A DNA stretch of 64,000 nt. Origin: an uncultured Oscillospiraceae bacterium. GTDB lineage: Bacteria; Bacillota; Clostridia; Oscillospirales; Acutalibacteraceae. The stretch covers positions 1-64,000 of the forward strand of contig UQSH01000001.1 in NCBI GenBank assembly GCA_900543795.1, written 5' to 3'. Made by a program: the position numbers and the translations under genes. Positions 32,627 to 43,406 of the stretch are shown piece after piece. Position 1 is the stretch's first letter; the number at the start of each line of letters is the position of its first letter. The notes beneath the pieces are model-generated. The model had not been told where the DNA came from. It was given only the letters and a program-made list of their open reading frames with translations, and did no database searches.

Positions 32627-33594
32627 TGGAAAAGATTATTTTTGAAATTCTTGATGAAATGGCAGATATTCTCAGTGTTGAACAGCAAAAGCATTTGCAA
32701 CAGGTTTTGGTTAAAAAGCTTGCATCTAACAGATCGAATCAAAAGGTGGCAACAAATGAGCAGTATATGAAGCTGTTTTTAGATGCGAAAACCATTGAGG
32801 GTTGCTCAGAAAGAACAATCAGCTACTATCAATCAACGCTTGAAAAATTCTTTAGTATGATTACTGACTCGGCAAGGCGAATAACCACTGACCAAATACG
32901 AACTTATCTTGCGGATTATCAAAAAATCAACAATTGCAGTAACGCAACTGTTGATAATATCAGGCGAAATATGTCCAGCTTTTTCTCTTGGATGGAGGAA
33001 GAAGATCATATTTTGAAAAGTCCTATGCGACGAATACATAAGATAAAAACAAAAAAGCAAGTTAAAGAGGTAATATCTGACGAAGTAATTGAGAGATTAA
33101 GAGACAACTGCCATTGCCCGAGAGATTTGGCAATGATTGATTTGCTTTATTCTACCGGTATCCGAGTCGGAGAGCTTGTCAATTTGAATATTGATGACAT
33201 AAATTTTGAAGAACGCGAATGTGTAGTTTTCGGTAAAGGCGACAAAGAGAGAAGAGTTTACTTTGATGCAAAGGCAAAGCTTCATTTACAAAAATATCTT
33301 GAATTAAGAAAAGATGACAATCCGGCACTTTTTGTTACTCTTGATGCACCGTTTGACAGACTGAAAATCAGCGGTGTTGAAATAAGAATAAGGGAGCTTG
33401 GCAGAAGCATTAACCTTGAAAAAATACATCCTCATAAATTCAGAAGAACCATGGCTACAAGGGCTATTGATAAAGGTATGCCTATTGAACAGGTGCAGAA
33501 AATTCTCGGTCATTCACAAATTGATACAACTATGGAATATGCTATGGTTAATCAAAATAATGTTAAAACAGCTCACAGAAAATTCGTAGCATAA
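32626..33594 (+). CDS. Tyrosine recombinase encoded between two hsdS genes
   Basis: The product has 322 aa, XerC/D-like. It has an N-terminal SAM-like DNA-binding domain (~45-130) and a catalytic domain with R in STGIRVGEL, K in KGDKERRV, H..R in HPHKFRRTMATR, H in GHSQIDTT and the tyrosine nucleophile in MEYAMV. All catalytic residues are present. Its position between two hsdS genes suggests it shuffles their recognition domains, as recombinases do in other phase-variable type I loci. Confidence 0.93.
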   Translation: MEKIIFEILDEMADILSVEQQKHLQQVLVKKLASNRSNQKVATNEQYMKLFLDAKTIEGCSERTISYYQSTLEKFFSMITDSARRITTDQIRTYLADYQKINNCSNATVDNIRRNMSSFFSWMEEEDHILKSPMRRIHKIKTKKQVKEVISDEVIERLRDNCHCPRDLAMIDLLYSTGIRVGELVNLNIDDINFEERECVVFGKGDKERRVYFDAKAKLHLQKYLELRKDDNPALFVTLDAPFDRLKISGVEIRIRELGRSINLEKIHPHKFRRTMATRAIDKGMPIEQVQKILGHSQIDTTMEYAMVNQNNVKTAHRKFVA

Positions 33595-33607
33595 TATCCC
33601 CAAACAG

Positions 33608-33625
33608 ATTCGGATTTGTAGGGAT
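33608..33625 (+). repeat. 18-bp direct repeat upstream of hsdS copy B
   Basis: It is identical to 31459-31476 and lies 13 bases after the recombinase stop. Confidence 0.85.
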
Positions 33626-33629
33626 GAAT

Positions 33630-34652
33630 ATGAAAAAAATAAGACTTGGTGATGTCGCAACATATGTTAATGGTTATGCTTTCAAACCATCTGATAGAGG
33701 AGAAAAAGGATTACCTATAATTAGAATTCAAGATTTAACTGGAAATGCATACGATTTAGGATTTTATGACGGAGATTACCCGAAACGAGTTGAAATAAAT
33801 AATGGAGATATACTTATTTCTTGGTCTGCAAGTTTAGGCGTTTATATATGGAATCAAGGTAAAGCTCTTTTAAATCAACATATTTTTAAAGTTGTATTTG
33901 ACAAGGTCGATATAAACAAATACTATTTTGTATTTGCTGTAAAACACAATCTTAACTTAATGGAATCAAAGGCACATGGTGCAACCATGAAACATATTGT
34001 CAAAAAAGATTTTGACAATACATTGATACCTTATCCATCATTGCAAGAACAAGAAAAAATTGCATTTAGTCTTTCAAAAGTGTCGCAAATAATTGACCAA
34101 CGCCAACAAGAATTAGACAAGCTTGATGAACTTGTTAAAGCCCGATTTGTCGAACTGTTTGGCGACTCGGAACAGAACCCCAGAGGGCTGCCTGTTTTGC
34201 CGTGGAGCAAAGTATTTTTAACAACCACTGGAAAACTGGATTCTAACGCCATGGTAGAAAATGGGCAATATCCGTTTTTCACATGTGCTAAGGAAAGTTT
34301 TTGGATTGATACTTATGCGTTTGACTGCGAAGCACTCTTGCTTGCGGGTAATAATGCTGCAGGAGTTTACGATGTTAAACACTATAAAGGAAAATTCAAT
34401 GCGTATCAGCGCACGTATGTGCTGCGTTTGATCAACGATCAATGGAGCTATAAATTGTTCAAGCGACAATTGGAAGACAAGTTGCGATACCTGCAAAGTC
34501 AGTCCAAAGGCACGAACACACGATACTTAACGCTAGGGATACTTAATGAACTGCGTTTTGTAGTGCCACCGGTTGCCGAGCAGGAGCAGTTCGCGGCCTT
34601 TGTCGAACAGACCGACAAATCAAAAGTTGCAGTGCAGAAAGAGTTTATTTGA
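33630..34652 (+). CDS. hsdS: Type I RM specificity subunit HsdS (copy B), C-terminus frameshifted
   Basis: The product has 340 aa from the ATG at 33630, the position homologous to the start of copy A; an ATG at 33624 is also in frame. TRD1 (~1-150) and TRD2 (~175-315) both differ from copy A. TRD2 (about 34160-34600) is visibly richer in GC than its surroundings. The frame stops early after KVAVQKEFI. Removing one T near 34645 and one near 34672 restores LFDETQALFNCLMQRCFE up to a TAA at 34700, so the conserved C-terminal helix is lost. It may be a donor cassette for copy A. Confidence 0.85.
   Translation: MKKIRLGDVATYVNGYAFKPSDRGEKGLPIIRIQDLTGNAYDLGFYDGDYPKRVEINNGDILISWSASLGVYIWNQGKALLNQHIFKVVFDKVDINKYYFVFAVKHNLNLMESKAHGATMKHIVKKDFDNTLIPYPSLQEQEKIAFSLSKVSQIIDQRQQELDKLDELVKARFVELFGDSEQNPRGLPVLPWSKVFLTTTGKLDSNAMVENGQYPFFTCAKESFWIDTYAFDCEALLLAGNNAAGVYDVKHYKGKFNAYQRTYVLRLINDQWSYKLFKRQLEDKLRYLQSQSKGTNTRYLTLGILNELRFVVPPVAEQEQFAAFVEQTDKSKVAVQKEFI
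34106..34153 (+). repeat. 48-bp perfect direct repeat in hsdS copy B
   Basis: It is identical to 31918-31965, on the same strand. Confidence 0.9.
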
Positions 34653-34731
34653 CGAAACACAGGCTTTTATTTAACTGCTTAATGCAACGATGTTTTGAAT
34701 AAACTATTTATTATACAAAAAAGGAGAATAT

Positions 34732-36573
34732 ATGAATATAATCGACAGCGTTACAATAAGATATTTTAGATCGGTTTACACTTTGAATTTATCTAATTGT
34801 AAAGATTTAAATGTGTTTAGTGGAAAAAATGATGTTGGTAAATCAAATATTATAAAAGCACTAAATTTATTTTTTAATCAAGAAACAGATTATGGTAAAA
34901 AATACTGCTTTGAAGATGATTATTCATTGTTGCGAAAAGAGGAAGTAAAAAAAGACTCTATACGAGGTCAACAGTTTATTTCTATCACGGTATCATTTAA
35001 CAGAGGGGGACGGATGGAAAAATCATTACCTCCGAAATTTTCTGTAACAAGACGATGGGATATGCATTCTTCTAATTATAAAGAGTCGACAAATGTGCAT
35101 AACAATATGAAGAGATACGCTGAGAAAAATGGGCTTAATTATTCAGAAAAAACAACAAATAGAGTATTAAATCAATTTCTCAACCAAATAAAATATATAT
35201 ACATACCAGCAATTAAGGATGAAAGTGTATTTAACGATACATTAGATATGCTTCAAAATGTATTATTTTCTAGTAAAAAAGTAGAGGCCTTGGATAAGCC
35301 AATTAGGGAGGCTAATAACTTATTACAAGAAAGTGTTTCAGAAATACAAGATGATTTTTATACAGCAACTGGAATAAAAAATAACATTGAAATTCCTGAT
35401 ACATTGAATTTTTCAAAAGGATTATTAAGAGTTGACACAACTGTCGATAATGGTATAGTCGGTATAGAAAAGCATGGAGATGGTATTAGGGTTCACTATA
35501 TCCCTAAAATTTTGGACTATATTGCAAAAAACTCTAATAAATATTATATCTGGGGATTCGAGGAACCAGAGAATTCTTATGAGTATTTAAGATGTCTTCA
35601 AGTTGCAAAAGAATTTGAAATACAATATAGTAAGAACAGTCAAATCTTTATTACTTCTCACTCTCCAGCTTTTTATAGTCATCCTTCCGAAAAAAAAGAA
35701 GTAAAATATATATCATTGAGAGATTCAAAAACACAAATTGACACTAGTGTAGATTCAATTGATGAAGAATTAGGTGTAACAAAAATTTATGAGAAATTTG
35801 CTGATGATTTAAATGAATTGCAAATGAAACATGATAATCAAAATCAAATAATTAACGAATTAGAGCAACAGTTAAGCGAAATAACCACTCCTATAATTTT
35901 TACAGAGGGTAAAACAGATGCTGCTTTGTTGAAACTTGCAATAAAAAAATTATCGCTTCACCAATTTGATAACTGGAAAATTCAGCCAATAAAAGTTGGA
36001 AACACACAAAACAATACGGAATTGATTAAATTTTTGAATTCAATTAAAACCAATTTAGATTTAAATCAATTAGTTATTGGAATGTTTGATAGAGATTGTA
36101 AAATTGAATTTGATTCTGTTGACATTAGAACAAAAAAATTTCACAAAATCGCTAATAAAATATATGCCTTTTCCATACCAACGCCTCATAACAGAGCAGA
36201 GGAAAATGAAATATCTATTGAACATTATTTTACGGACAAAGAAATAAAAACTGAAAAAAATGGGAAAAGGTTGTTCCTTGGAAATGAGTTTCAAACTACT
36301 GGTGTTTACAAAGGCGATGAAGAATTATATTATAGAGGTGCAGAAAGTATATGCAGCAGCATTAAGATTATAGAACACGAGAGTAAAAGATTTGTAACAA
36401 AATATGATGGCTCCGGAGATTATAGCATTTCCAAAGCAGCTTTTGTGGAATGTATTAAGAATGATGAAGGCGAATTTAGGAACATCTCTTTTAATGAGTT
36501 TTCGAAAATATTTGATATTATAAAACTAATAGAAGAAGATGCTGAAGGAGATCTAGATATCTGCAATGAATAG
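34732..36573 (+). CDS. OLD-like ATPase/TOPRIM nuclease (AAA_15 family)
   Basis: The product has 613 aa. It has a Walker A motif (SGKNDVGKSN, near residues 31-40), a Walker B-like WGFEEPEN, and an H-loop ITSHSP, which make an ABC-type ATPase head as in OLD and RecF-like proteins. From residue ~385 a TOPRIM domain follows, with the acidic motif TEGKTD and MFDRD (near 451), typical of metal-dependent OLD nucleases. It overlaps hsdR by 8 bp. OLD proteins act in phage defence. Here one is built into a type I RM operon between the specificity and restriction genes. Confidence 0.87.
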   Translation: MNIIDSVTIRYFRSVYTLNLSNCKDLNVFSGKNDVGKSNIIKALNLFFNQETDYGKKYCFEDDYSLLRKEEVKKDSIRGQQFISITVSFNRGGRMEKSLPPKFSVTRRWDMHSSNYKESTNVHNNMKRYAEKNGLNYSEKTTNRVLNQFLNQIKYIYIPAIKDESVFNDTLDMLQNVLFSSKKVEALDKPIREANNLLQESVSEIQDDFYTATGIKNNIEIPDTLNFSKGLLRVDTTVDNGIVGIEKHGDGIRVHYIPKILDYIAKNSNKYYIWGFEEPENSYEYLRCLQVAKEFEIQYSKNSQIFITSHSPAFYSHPSEKKEVKYISLRDSKTQIDTSVDSIDEELGVTKIYEKFADDLNELQMKHDNQNQIINELEQQLSEITTPIIFTEGKTDAALLKLAIKKLSLHQFDNWKIQPIKVGNTQNNTELIKFLNSIKTNLDLNQLVIGMFDRDCKIEFDSVDIRTKKFHKIANKIYAFSIPTPHNRAEENEISIEHYFTDKEIKTEKNGKRLFLGNEFQTTGVYKGDEELYYRGAESICSSIKIIEHESKRFVTKYDGSGDYSISKAAFVECIKNDEGEFRNISFNEFSKIFDIIKLIEEDAEGDLDICNE

Positions 36574-39500
36574 TAATATGACCAACTTTGATTTTTTGAC
36601 AAAGGACAAGCAGTTTGATACCTTTTCAGGTGTTGCAGTTGCTGCTGAAAAAATCCTGCATATTGACACGGAGGCAAGTATTATTAACTGCCGCCGTGCA
36701 ATGGAATTTGCTGTCAAGTGGATGTATTCTGTTGACAGTTGCCTTGTTATGCCCTATCAGGATACTCTTGTCAGCCTTATGAACAGTGAAGAATTCCGAG
36801 ATATTGTTGGTACTGACATTTGGAGACGAATGGATTTTATTCGCCGTATGGGTAATAATGCGGCTCACAGCGGTAAAAAAGTCACCTTGGAGCAGGCAAC
36901 ACTTTGTCTTGAAAATCTCTATGTTTTTCTCGATTTTGTTGCATATTGTTACGGTGAAGACTATACCGAGGGTAGCTTTAATCACGAATTGCTGAAGGAA
37001 CAGTCTGCCGATGTTGTGCCGGTTGATGTTCCCGAAATTGACCTTGAAGCATTAGTGGCTGAAAACGAAGCGTTGAAAAAAGAACTTACTGCACGCAGAG
37101 AAGAACAGCAGCAGACCTATGTTCCAAAGCCGCTTGATTTATCTGAATACAAAACAAGAAAAATATATATTGATTTTATGCTTCAGGACGCAGGTTGGAT
37201 TGAAGGCAAAAACTGGTTAAACGAGGTTGAGCTTGAAGGTATGCCTAATCAATCCGAAATCGGTTATGCCGATTATGTACTGTATGATGATTGCGGCAAA
37301 CCTCTTGCTGTTATCGAAGCAAAACGCACCTGCAAAGATGTTGCAGTCGGAAGACAACAGGCAAAGCTATATGCTGATTTGCTTGAAAAGCAATATGGCA
37401 GACGACCTGTAATATTTTTAACAAACGGCTTTGATACACGAATTACTGATAACCTTTATCCAGAAAGAAAATGTGCCGCTATATATTCAAAGCGTGATTT
37501 GGAAAAGCTTTTTAATCTCCAAACAATGCGTACAAGCCTTAAACACATAAGTGTTGACCAAAATATTGCCGGCAGATATTATCAGGAGGCGGCTATTAAA
37601 GCGGTTTGCGATAGCTTTGACAAAAGAAATCGCCGCAAGGCACTTTTAGTAATGGCAACCGGTTCGGGTAAAACAAGAACTGTTATTGCACTTGTAAAGG
37701 TTTTGCTTGAGCACGGATGGGTAAAAAATGTTCTTTTCCTTGCCGACAGAAATTCGCTTGTTACACAGGCAAAGCGTTCGTTTGTAAACCTTCTTCCTGA
37801 CTTATCAGTAACAAATCTTTGCGAGGAAAAAGACAACTGCTCTGCACATTGCGTTTTTTCTACTTATCAAACGATGATTAACTGTATTGATGATATCAAG
37901 GATGATGACGGAAAGCTTTTTACCTGCGGACATTTTGACCTCGTTATTTGTGATGAGGCTCATAGGTCAATTTATAATAAATACAAGGATATATTTACAT
38001 ATTTTGATGCACCGCTTGTAGGATTAACAGCTACACCGAAAGATGAAATTGAAAAGAACACTTATGAGGTTTTCGAGCTTGAGAACGGTGTTCCAACATA
38101 CGGATATGAGCTTGCTCAGGCAGTAAAAGACGGTTACCTTGTTGACTATATGTCTGTTGAATCAAAGCTAAAATTCATTGATCAAGGCATAGTTTATGAT
38201 GAACTTTCCGATGAAGACAAACAAGCCTATGAGGATACATTTGAGGATGAAAACGGAGAATTGCCGGAAGCCATTCAATCATCAGCTCTAAATGAGTGGG
38301 TGTTTAACGAGGATACCATAAAGGAAGTTCTTAATGTCCTAATGACAAATGGACTAAGAGTTGATTATGGTGAAAAGCTTGGTAAATCTATAATATTTGC
38401 GAAGAACCACAGACACGCTGAAAAGATTTTTGAAGTGTTTAACAAAGAATATCCTAACTATAATGGATACGCAAAGGTAATTGATAACTACACTAATTAT
38501 GCACAAAGTGCAATTGATGAATTTTCTCAGCCTGATAAACTTCCTCAAATTGCAATATCTGTTGATATGCTTGATACGGGTATTGACGTACCGGAAGTTC
38601 TCAATCTTGTATTTTTCAAGAAGGTTATGAGCAAGGCTAAATTCTGGCAGATGATAGGACGAGGCACACGCTTGTGCCCGGGTCTTATTGATGGGAAGGA
38701 TAAGGATAAATTCTATATCTTTGATTTTTGCGGTAATTTTGAATTCTTCCGATTTTCGCAGGGCAGACCTACTGCAAATATGATTGCCCTTCAAGGTGCA
38801 ATATTCAACCTCAAGGCTCAAATTGCATTTAAATTGCAGGATATGGATTATCAAACACCGGATTTGATTGAGTTTAGAAAAACACTTGTTGATGATATGG
38901 TGTTAAAGGTTAGAGAATTAAACAGAGAAAATTTTGCTGTTCGTCAGCATATTAAATATGTTGATTTGTATTCGTCTGCCGATAATTACAATTCATTATC
39001 TTATGAAAATACTTTGCAAATCAGAGAAGAGCTTGCTCCCTTAATTCTTCCTGATGATGACGAACCGAGTGCAGTTAGATTTGATGCGCTTATGTATGGT
39101 ATAGAGCTTGCGTATTTAATTGGTAAAAAATATACCCGTGCCCGTTCAGATCTCATAAAAAAGGTTAGAGGAGTTGCAAGTGTAGCAAATATTCCTGAAA
39201 TTCAGTCTCGCACAGCGCTTATCGATAAAATTCTTCATACAGATTATGTTGATACTGCCGGAATAAATGAGTTTGAGCATATCCGTGAGGAACTGAGAAA
39301 CCTTATGAAATACATTCCTCAAGGAGAACGCCCGGTTTATCTTACGAATTTTGATGATGAAATTCTTGAGATGAATTGGAATGAATCCGAGCTTGAAAAT
39401 GACGACCTTGCAAATTATAAAGCAAAGGCAGAATTCTACGTTCGCCAGCATCAGGATAATATTGTAATTGCTAAGCTGAAATCAAATCAGCCACTAACTG

Positions 39501-39868
39501 ATGAAGATGTGAAATCTCTTGAAAGAATTCTATGGAGCGAAGTCGGAACAAAAGAGGATTATGAAGCTGAATACGGTCAAAAACCCCTTGGCGAATTTGT
39601 TCGTGAGATTGTTGGACTTGATATGAATGCTGCCAAGACTGCTTTTGCAGATTATTTGAATGATGCTAATCTCGATTCAAGGCAAATATATTTTGTAAAC
39701 CAAATTGTAGAATATATTGTTCACAATGGTGTTATGAAAGACCTTTCCGTTCTTCAGGAGGCACCGTTTACAGATCAAGGCAGTATTGTTGAAGTGTTTA
39801 CTGATGTAAATGTTTGGCTTGGCATCAAAAAAATAATTGATCAGGTTAATGCAAATGCAGTTGCATAA
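36566..39868 (+). CDS. hsdR: Type I RM restriction subunit HsdR
   Basis: The product has 1100 aa. An N-terminal helical domain (DUF4145-like, ~1-130) and a coiled coil lead into the PD-(D/E)xK nuclease core (ADYVLYD near 234, then VIEAKRT near 249). An SF2 translocase follows with Walker A ATGSGKT near 365, DEAH near 463, LTATPKD and the motif VI GRGTRL, and a C-terminal helical domain. It translocates and cuts unmethylated DNA together with HsdM and HsdS. It starts 8 bp before the OLD gene ends. Confidence 0.95.
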   Translation: MNSNMTNFDFLTKDKQFDTFSGVAVAAEKILHIDTEASIINCRRAMEFAVKWMYSVDSCLVMPYQDTLVSLMNSEEFRDIVGTDIWRRMDFIRRMGNNAAHSGKKVTLEQATLCLENLYVFLDFVAYCYGEDYTEGSFNHELLKEQSADVVPVDVPEIDLEALVAENEALKKELTARREEQQQTYVPKPLDLSEYKTRKIYIDFMLQDAGWIEGKNWLNEVELEGMPNQSEIGYADYVLYDDCGKPLAVIEAKRTCKDVAVGRQQAKLYADLLEKQYGRRPVIFLTNGFDTRITDNLYPERKCAAIYSKRDLEKLFNLQTMRTSLKHISVDQNIAGRYYQEAAIKAVCDSFDKRNRRKALLVMATGSGKTRTVIALVKVLLEHGWVKNVLFLADRNSLVTQAKRSFVNLLPDLSVTNLCEEKDNCSAHCVFSTYQTMINCIDDIKDDDGKLFTCGHFDLVICDEAHRSIYNKYKDIFTYFDAPLVGLTATPKDEIEKNTYEVFELENGVPTYGYELAQAVKDGYLVDYMSVESKLKFIDQGIVYDELSDEDKQAYEDTFEDENGELPEAIQSSALNEWVFNEDTIKEVLNVLMTNGLRVDYGEKLGKSIIFAKNHRHAEKIFEVFNKEYPNYNGYAKVIDNYTNYAQSAIDEFSQPDKLPQIAISVDMLDTGIDVPEVLNLVFFKKVMSKAKFWQMIGRGTRLCPGLIDGKDKDKFYIFDFCGNFEFFRFSQGRPTANMIALQGAIFNLKAQIAFKLQDMDYQTPDLIEFRKTLVDDMVLKVRELNRENFAVRQHIKYVDLYSSADNYNSLSYENTLQIREELAPLILPDDDEPSAVRFDALMYGIELAYLIGKKYTRARSDLIKKVRGVASVANIPEIQSRTALIDKILHTDYVDTAGINEFEHIREELRNLMKYIPQGERPVYLTNFDDEILEMNWNESELENDDLANYKAKAEFYVRQHQDNIVIAKLKSNQPLTDEDVKSLERILWSEVGTKEDYEAEYGQKPLGEFVREIVGLDMNAAKTAFADYLNDANLDSRQIYFVNQIVEYIVHNGVMKDLSVLQEAPFTDQGSIVEVFTDVNVWLGIKKIIDQVNANAVA

Positions 39869-39897
39869 TAAAAAATTATAATGAAAGGAAAATTAAA

Positions 39898-41202
39898 ATG
39901 AATGAAATTAAATGTCCTCACTGCGGAAAAGTATTCCAAGTTGACGAATCCGGATATGCTGCCATTGTAAAGCAAGTGAGAGATGAGGAATTTAGAAATG
40001 AACTTAACGAGAGAGAAATAGCAATAAGAAATGAAAAAGAATCTGCAATTAAATTAGTAAAAACTGAAAGCGACAAAATTCTTCAAGAAAATATATCCAA
40101 AAAAGACTTGCAGATTCAAGAACTTAATGCAAAAGTTAAGGCAAGTGAAAAAGAAAAAACGTTGGCAGTGAAAGATGCAATACAAGATAAAAATGAAGAG
40201 ATTTCTAGTCTTAAAACTCAACTTGCTACTAAAGAAACCGAAAAGCAATTAGCTGTTTCTGAAGCAATATCTTCTAAAGATAAAGAATTGAGTGAAAAGT
40301 CACAGGAAATTCTCAAATTAAATTCAAGGATTGAAAGCATTCAAAACGAGTATAAAATCCAAGAAAATGCAATTAAAGAAAAGTATGAAGAGCAATTAAA
40401 AGGTAAAGACGAGATAATAGATTACTATAAAGATTTTAAAGCAAAGCAATCAACAAAAATGATAGGAGAGAGCCTTGAGCAACACTGTGAAATAGAGTTT
40501 AATAAACTTCGTGCAACCGGATTTAAAAATGCATATTTTGAAAAGGATAATGATGCAAGAAGTGGCAGTAAAGGTGACTATATATATAGAGAAGTTGATG
40601 AGAATGGTGTTGAAATTATATCTATTATGTTTGAAATGAAAAATGAAATGGATACTACTGCAACTAAGCACAAAAACGAAGATTTTTTCAAAGAGCTTGA
40701 CAAAGACAGGAATGAAAAGAAATGTGAATATGCTGTTCTCGTAACTTTGCTTGAAGCTGATAGTGAATTATATAACTCCGGTATTGTGGATGTATCCCAC
40801 AAATACGAAAAAATGTATGTAATTCGTCCTCAATTTTTTATTCCCATGATTACATTGCTTAGGAACGCAGCATTAAATTCACTTGCTTATAAGCAAGAAT
40901 TAGTCGCAATAAGAAATCAAAATATTGATATAACTAATTTTGAAGAAAATCTTTTGGATTTCAAAGAAAAATTTTCTTATAATTATAATCAAGCCCACAA
41001 GCGCTTTGATGAAGCTATTGAAGAAATCGATAAATCTATTACTCACCTGCAAAAAATCAAAGATGCATTAACAAAATCAGATAATCAGCTTCGTTTGGCA
41101 AACAACAAAGTCGAAGATGTTTCTATCAAGAAATTGACCAAGAATAATCCTACAATGCAAGCGAAATTTGCTGAATTATCTGAAATTCAAAACAGAGATT
41201 AG
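39898..41202 (+). CDS. DUF2130-family protein
   Basis: The product has 434 aa. An N-terminal zinc finger-like [15 protein letters not shown] is followed by a long coiled coil (~25-185) and a DUF2130 domain (~190-350) with [16 protein letters not shown] and [10 protein letters not shown], a pattern suggestive of a PD-(D/E)xK-type nuclease fold. DUF2130 genes are often found beside RM genes; their function is unknown. It is the last gene of the defence island, 29 bases after hsdR. Confidence 0.85.
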   Translation: MNEIKCPHCGKVFQVDESGYAAIVKQVRDEEFRNELNEREIAIRNEKESAIKLVKTESDKILQENISKKDLQIQELNAKVKASEKEKTLAVKDAIQDKNEEISSLKTQLATKETEKQLAVSEAISSKDKELSEKSQEILKLNSRIESIQNEYKIQENAIKEKYEEQLKGKDEIIDYYKDFKAKQSTKMIGESLEQHCEIEFNKLRATGFKNAYFEKDNDARSGSKGDYIYREVDENGVEIISIMFEMKNEMDTTATKHKNEDFFKELDKDRNEKKCEYAVLVTLLEADSELYNSGIVDVSHKYEKMYVIRPQFFIPMITLLRNAALNSLAYKQELVAIRNQNIDITNFEENLLDFKEKFSYNYNQAHKRFDEAIEEIDKSITHLQKIKDALTKSDNQLRLANNKVEDVSIKKLTKNNPTMQAKFAELSEIQNRD

Positions 41203-41242
41203 TAAAAAACAAATATTATATTATTCTTATAATGGACATTAA

Positions 41243-41286
41243 AACTCCTTTGTGGTATATGTTTGTACTGCAAAAGAGTTGATTTT
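41243..41286 (+). terminator. Stem-loop at the left edge of the mobile element
   Basis: AACTCCTTTGT pairs imperfectly with GCAAAAGAGTT and is followed by GATTTTA. A nearly identical stem-loop lies before the second copy of the next gene at 62380-62423. Confidence 0.55.
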
Positions 41287-41535
41287 ATGTCAATATTACA
41301 AGAATTATGGTATGGAAACATTCGTCCGAATGAAGATAAGGTTATTACGGACGAGGAGAAAGAATTAGTTTTGCTGATTGCACGGCATCATGAAACGCTA
41401 TCTTCTTCTCTAAAGAATAATGACTTGATTGTGTTTGAAAAATATGTTGATTGCTTTACTGAATATGCTTCGCTGATTGAAGCTCAAGCATTTGAAATAG
41501 GCTTCAAGTTAGCACTGAAGCTGATGAAAGACTAA
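41287..41535 (+). CDS. DUF6809-like small protein, copy 1
   Basis: The product has 82 aa starting MSILQELWYGNIRPNED, a hallmark of a small family carried on integrative elements of Clostridia. It is helical and soluble, with function unknown. An almost identical gene lies at 62424-62672. Its stop overlaps the convergent DUF6076-like gene by 4 bp. Confidence 0.8.
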   Translation: MSILQELWYGNIRPNEDKVITDEEKELVLLIARHHETLSSSLKNNDLIVFEKYVDCFTEYASLIEAQAFEIGFKLALKLMKD

Positions 41536-42962
41536 TGCTTACGCTTTCTGTTAGGAAAACAGGAGTCAAGCCAAGCGGTAAATTCTTCGTTTGTGATTTT
41601 GCCGTCAAAGCATTGGTCACGCTTGACGATTGCTTCGTATTTCCATTTCTTGAAATCGTCCTCAAGAATAGTGTGAGCCTTAACTCTGGCAAAATATCTC
41701 TTGTAATATTTATTGTAAATTGTAATGGCGGCGTTGTCCGCCATTTTCTTTTTGTAGTTTTCCATTGCTATTATATCTTGGCAGTTCTTTGTTTCGCCGT
41801 CGGCAATACGGTCGCAGTAATTAGTATCGTAATTTCCTTTCATAATGAAATACCTGCCGCAACGCTTACATTTTCTAAAACTGATATTCAACTCAAGCAT
41901 TTTTGTAAATTCAAGCTCAAGCATTTCCATAACAGAGCTGACCTCATAGTTAATGTTAATGAACGAGGGCATTGTTACTCTATATGCCAAATCCTCTGCG
42001 TTCATATTAAATTTCTCGGCAAGCTCCTTATGCTGCTCTGTTACCTTTGGTGTATCTGAAAATCGCTCACAAAGTTGTTCGGTAGTCATTCCAAAGGGCA
42101 TATCCTTGCCTTGCATTTTTGACACAGACATATTGAATGTTTCTTTTCTCGTTGCAGAACTGCCGATATTGTTAAGACTGCAATATGCTCTGTATCTTTC
42201 GGAAGGTAAAAGGTTACCTAAAACATCAGGATAGTATTCATCATCAAAGCAAAACTCAATCAGGTCTTTATATTCCTGTTGCAGCTGCTTTAGATAATTG
42301 TAGTACCATACTAATGATTTCAGTTTGTCATCTGCATACTCACGAAACACCGGAGGACAGATTGCAGTATATAGTGATTGCTTCGCAACAGATTCGGCAT
42401 ATGCAGTTGTACTTGTGTAGTCGTAAAATTCCTGAACGATTGCCTCGGTATGATTATGAATTTTTGTAGGGGAGGCTTTTTTTATTTCAACATCATTTTC
42501 TTTTCTGTATTTCTCACCCATAATAGATAAGGCTTTGAAGAATGAATATTCTTTCTCAAACGGTGTGTCAAAATCTGCATAAAGAAAATCTAAAATACCT
42601 TCGCCTATATTGAATTTAATCATACTGCCGCTGAGAACATTATACAGCGGTGCGTCCTGTTCAAAATCTTTTTCTCTTACCACATTATATTTACTGCAAA
42701 AGTATTCATACAAATCCTGCTTACTTTTGTAATCGTCCTCATTAAATTCAACATCATCAGGCTCGCCCTCAATATCGTTAATGAGCTCCTGCATATAGTA
42801 TAGTTCCTTGCTTTCGTCAACGGTGATAATAAAAAATTTGTTATCCTTGCCGTACCAAACATTGTTGCAAAAATAATCAAAAGAAATATTTTTATTGCCG
42901 TGACGCAATATGCTTTTCTTTTCAATTTTATCTAACTGATATTCCGAATAATCCTTACTCAT
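41532..42962 (-). CDS. DUF6076-like zinc-finger protein, copy 1
   Basis: The product has 476 aa from the ATG at 42962, which follows AGGGGTG; a GTG at 43013 is an alternative. The C-terminal third has a zinc-binding motif (CKRCGRYF, then NYCDR and NCQDI) and a basic helical tail. The family is found on integrative elements, with function unknown. It is divergent from the HTH gene at 43110 and convergent with the DUF6809-like gene. A shorter relative is at 62705-63673. Confidence 0.75.
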   Translation of the reverse strand: MSKDYSEYQLDKIEKKSILRHGNKNISFDYFCNNVWYGKDNKFFIITVDESKELYYMQELINDIEGEPDDVEFNEDDYKSKQDLYEYFCSKYNVVREKDFEQDAPLYNVLSGSMIKFNIGEGILDFLYADFDTPFEKEYSFFKALSIMGEKYRKENDVEIKKASPTKIHNHTEAIVQEFYDYTSTTAYAESVAKQSLYTAICPPVFREYADDKLKSLVWYYNYLKQLQQEYKDLIEFCFDDEYYPDVLGNLLPSERYRAYCSLNNIGSSATRKETFNMSVSKMQGKDMPFGMTTEQLCERFSDTPKVTEQHKELAEKFNMNAEDLAYRVTMPSFININYEVSSVMEMLELEFTKMLELNISFRKCKRCGRYFIMKGNYDTNYCDRIADGETKNCQDIIAMENYKKKMADNAAITIYNKYYKRYFARVKAHTILEDDFKKWKYEAIVKRDQCFDGKITNEEFTAWLDSCFPNRKRKH

Positions 42963-43109
42963 AAGCACCCCTGTTTTTGAAAATGTAAATTCTTTAATAT
43001 TTTGACAATCCACATCGTTCTAATCAACATTATACAATTCTATTTACAAACTGTCAATTCCTGCTAAAATGAAAGTGTAGCTACAAAATATTTTTGAAAG
43101 GAGGTACCA

Positions 43110-43406
43110 ATGAAAACTGAATATCGCAAATCTTGTTTCTTTCTGACACCGAATAAAATATTCGATGAAGGCTTAAAGCCGAGAGAGTTTATTGTGTACA
43201 GTTATCTGCTTCGTTGCGGTGATGCTAAAAGGCAATCGTTTCCTTCAAGAAAAAACATTGCAGAAAAATGTTCAATATCAGTTCCCACAGTTGACATTGC
43301 ACTTAAAAATCTTGAAGAGGGCGGATTGATTTCCATTACACACAGAAACGATCCTCAAAACGGTAATCATCTATCGCACCTTTACACAGTCGAAAAAACT
43401 TGGTAA
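43110..43406 (+). CDS. Helix-turn-helix protein of a mobile element, copy 1
   Basis: The product has 98 aa, a single winged helix (SFPSRKNIAEKCSISVPTVD, then ALKNLEEGGLI). AAAGGAGG precedes the ATG. It resembles the N-terminal domain of replication-initiator or GntR-like regulators on integrative elements. The gene at 63789 is nearly identical over the part visible. Confidence 0.85.
   Translation: MKTEYRKSCFFLTPNKIFDEGLKPREFIVYSYLLRCGDAKRQSFPSRKNIAEKCSISVPTVDIALKNLEEGGLISITHRNDPQNGNHLSHLYTVEKTW

Noticed and set aside
38354..38854. Minus-strand 166-codon frame inside hsdR
   Set aside because: It is antisense to conserved HsdR motor motifs; codon bias and lack of start signals mark it as a shadow.
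27330..41202. The defence island as cargo of the integrative element at 41.2-47.1 kb
   Set aside because: It is plausible from adjacency, but I found no left attachment site or flanking repeat to support it, so the two are described separately.
41535..42469. Plus-strand frames of 93-174 codons
   Set aside because: They are antisense shadows of the DUF6076-like gene, without ribosome-binding sites or family resemblance.
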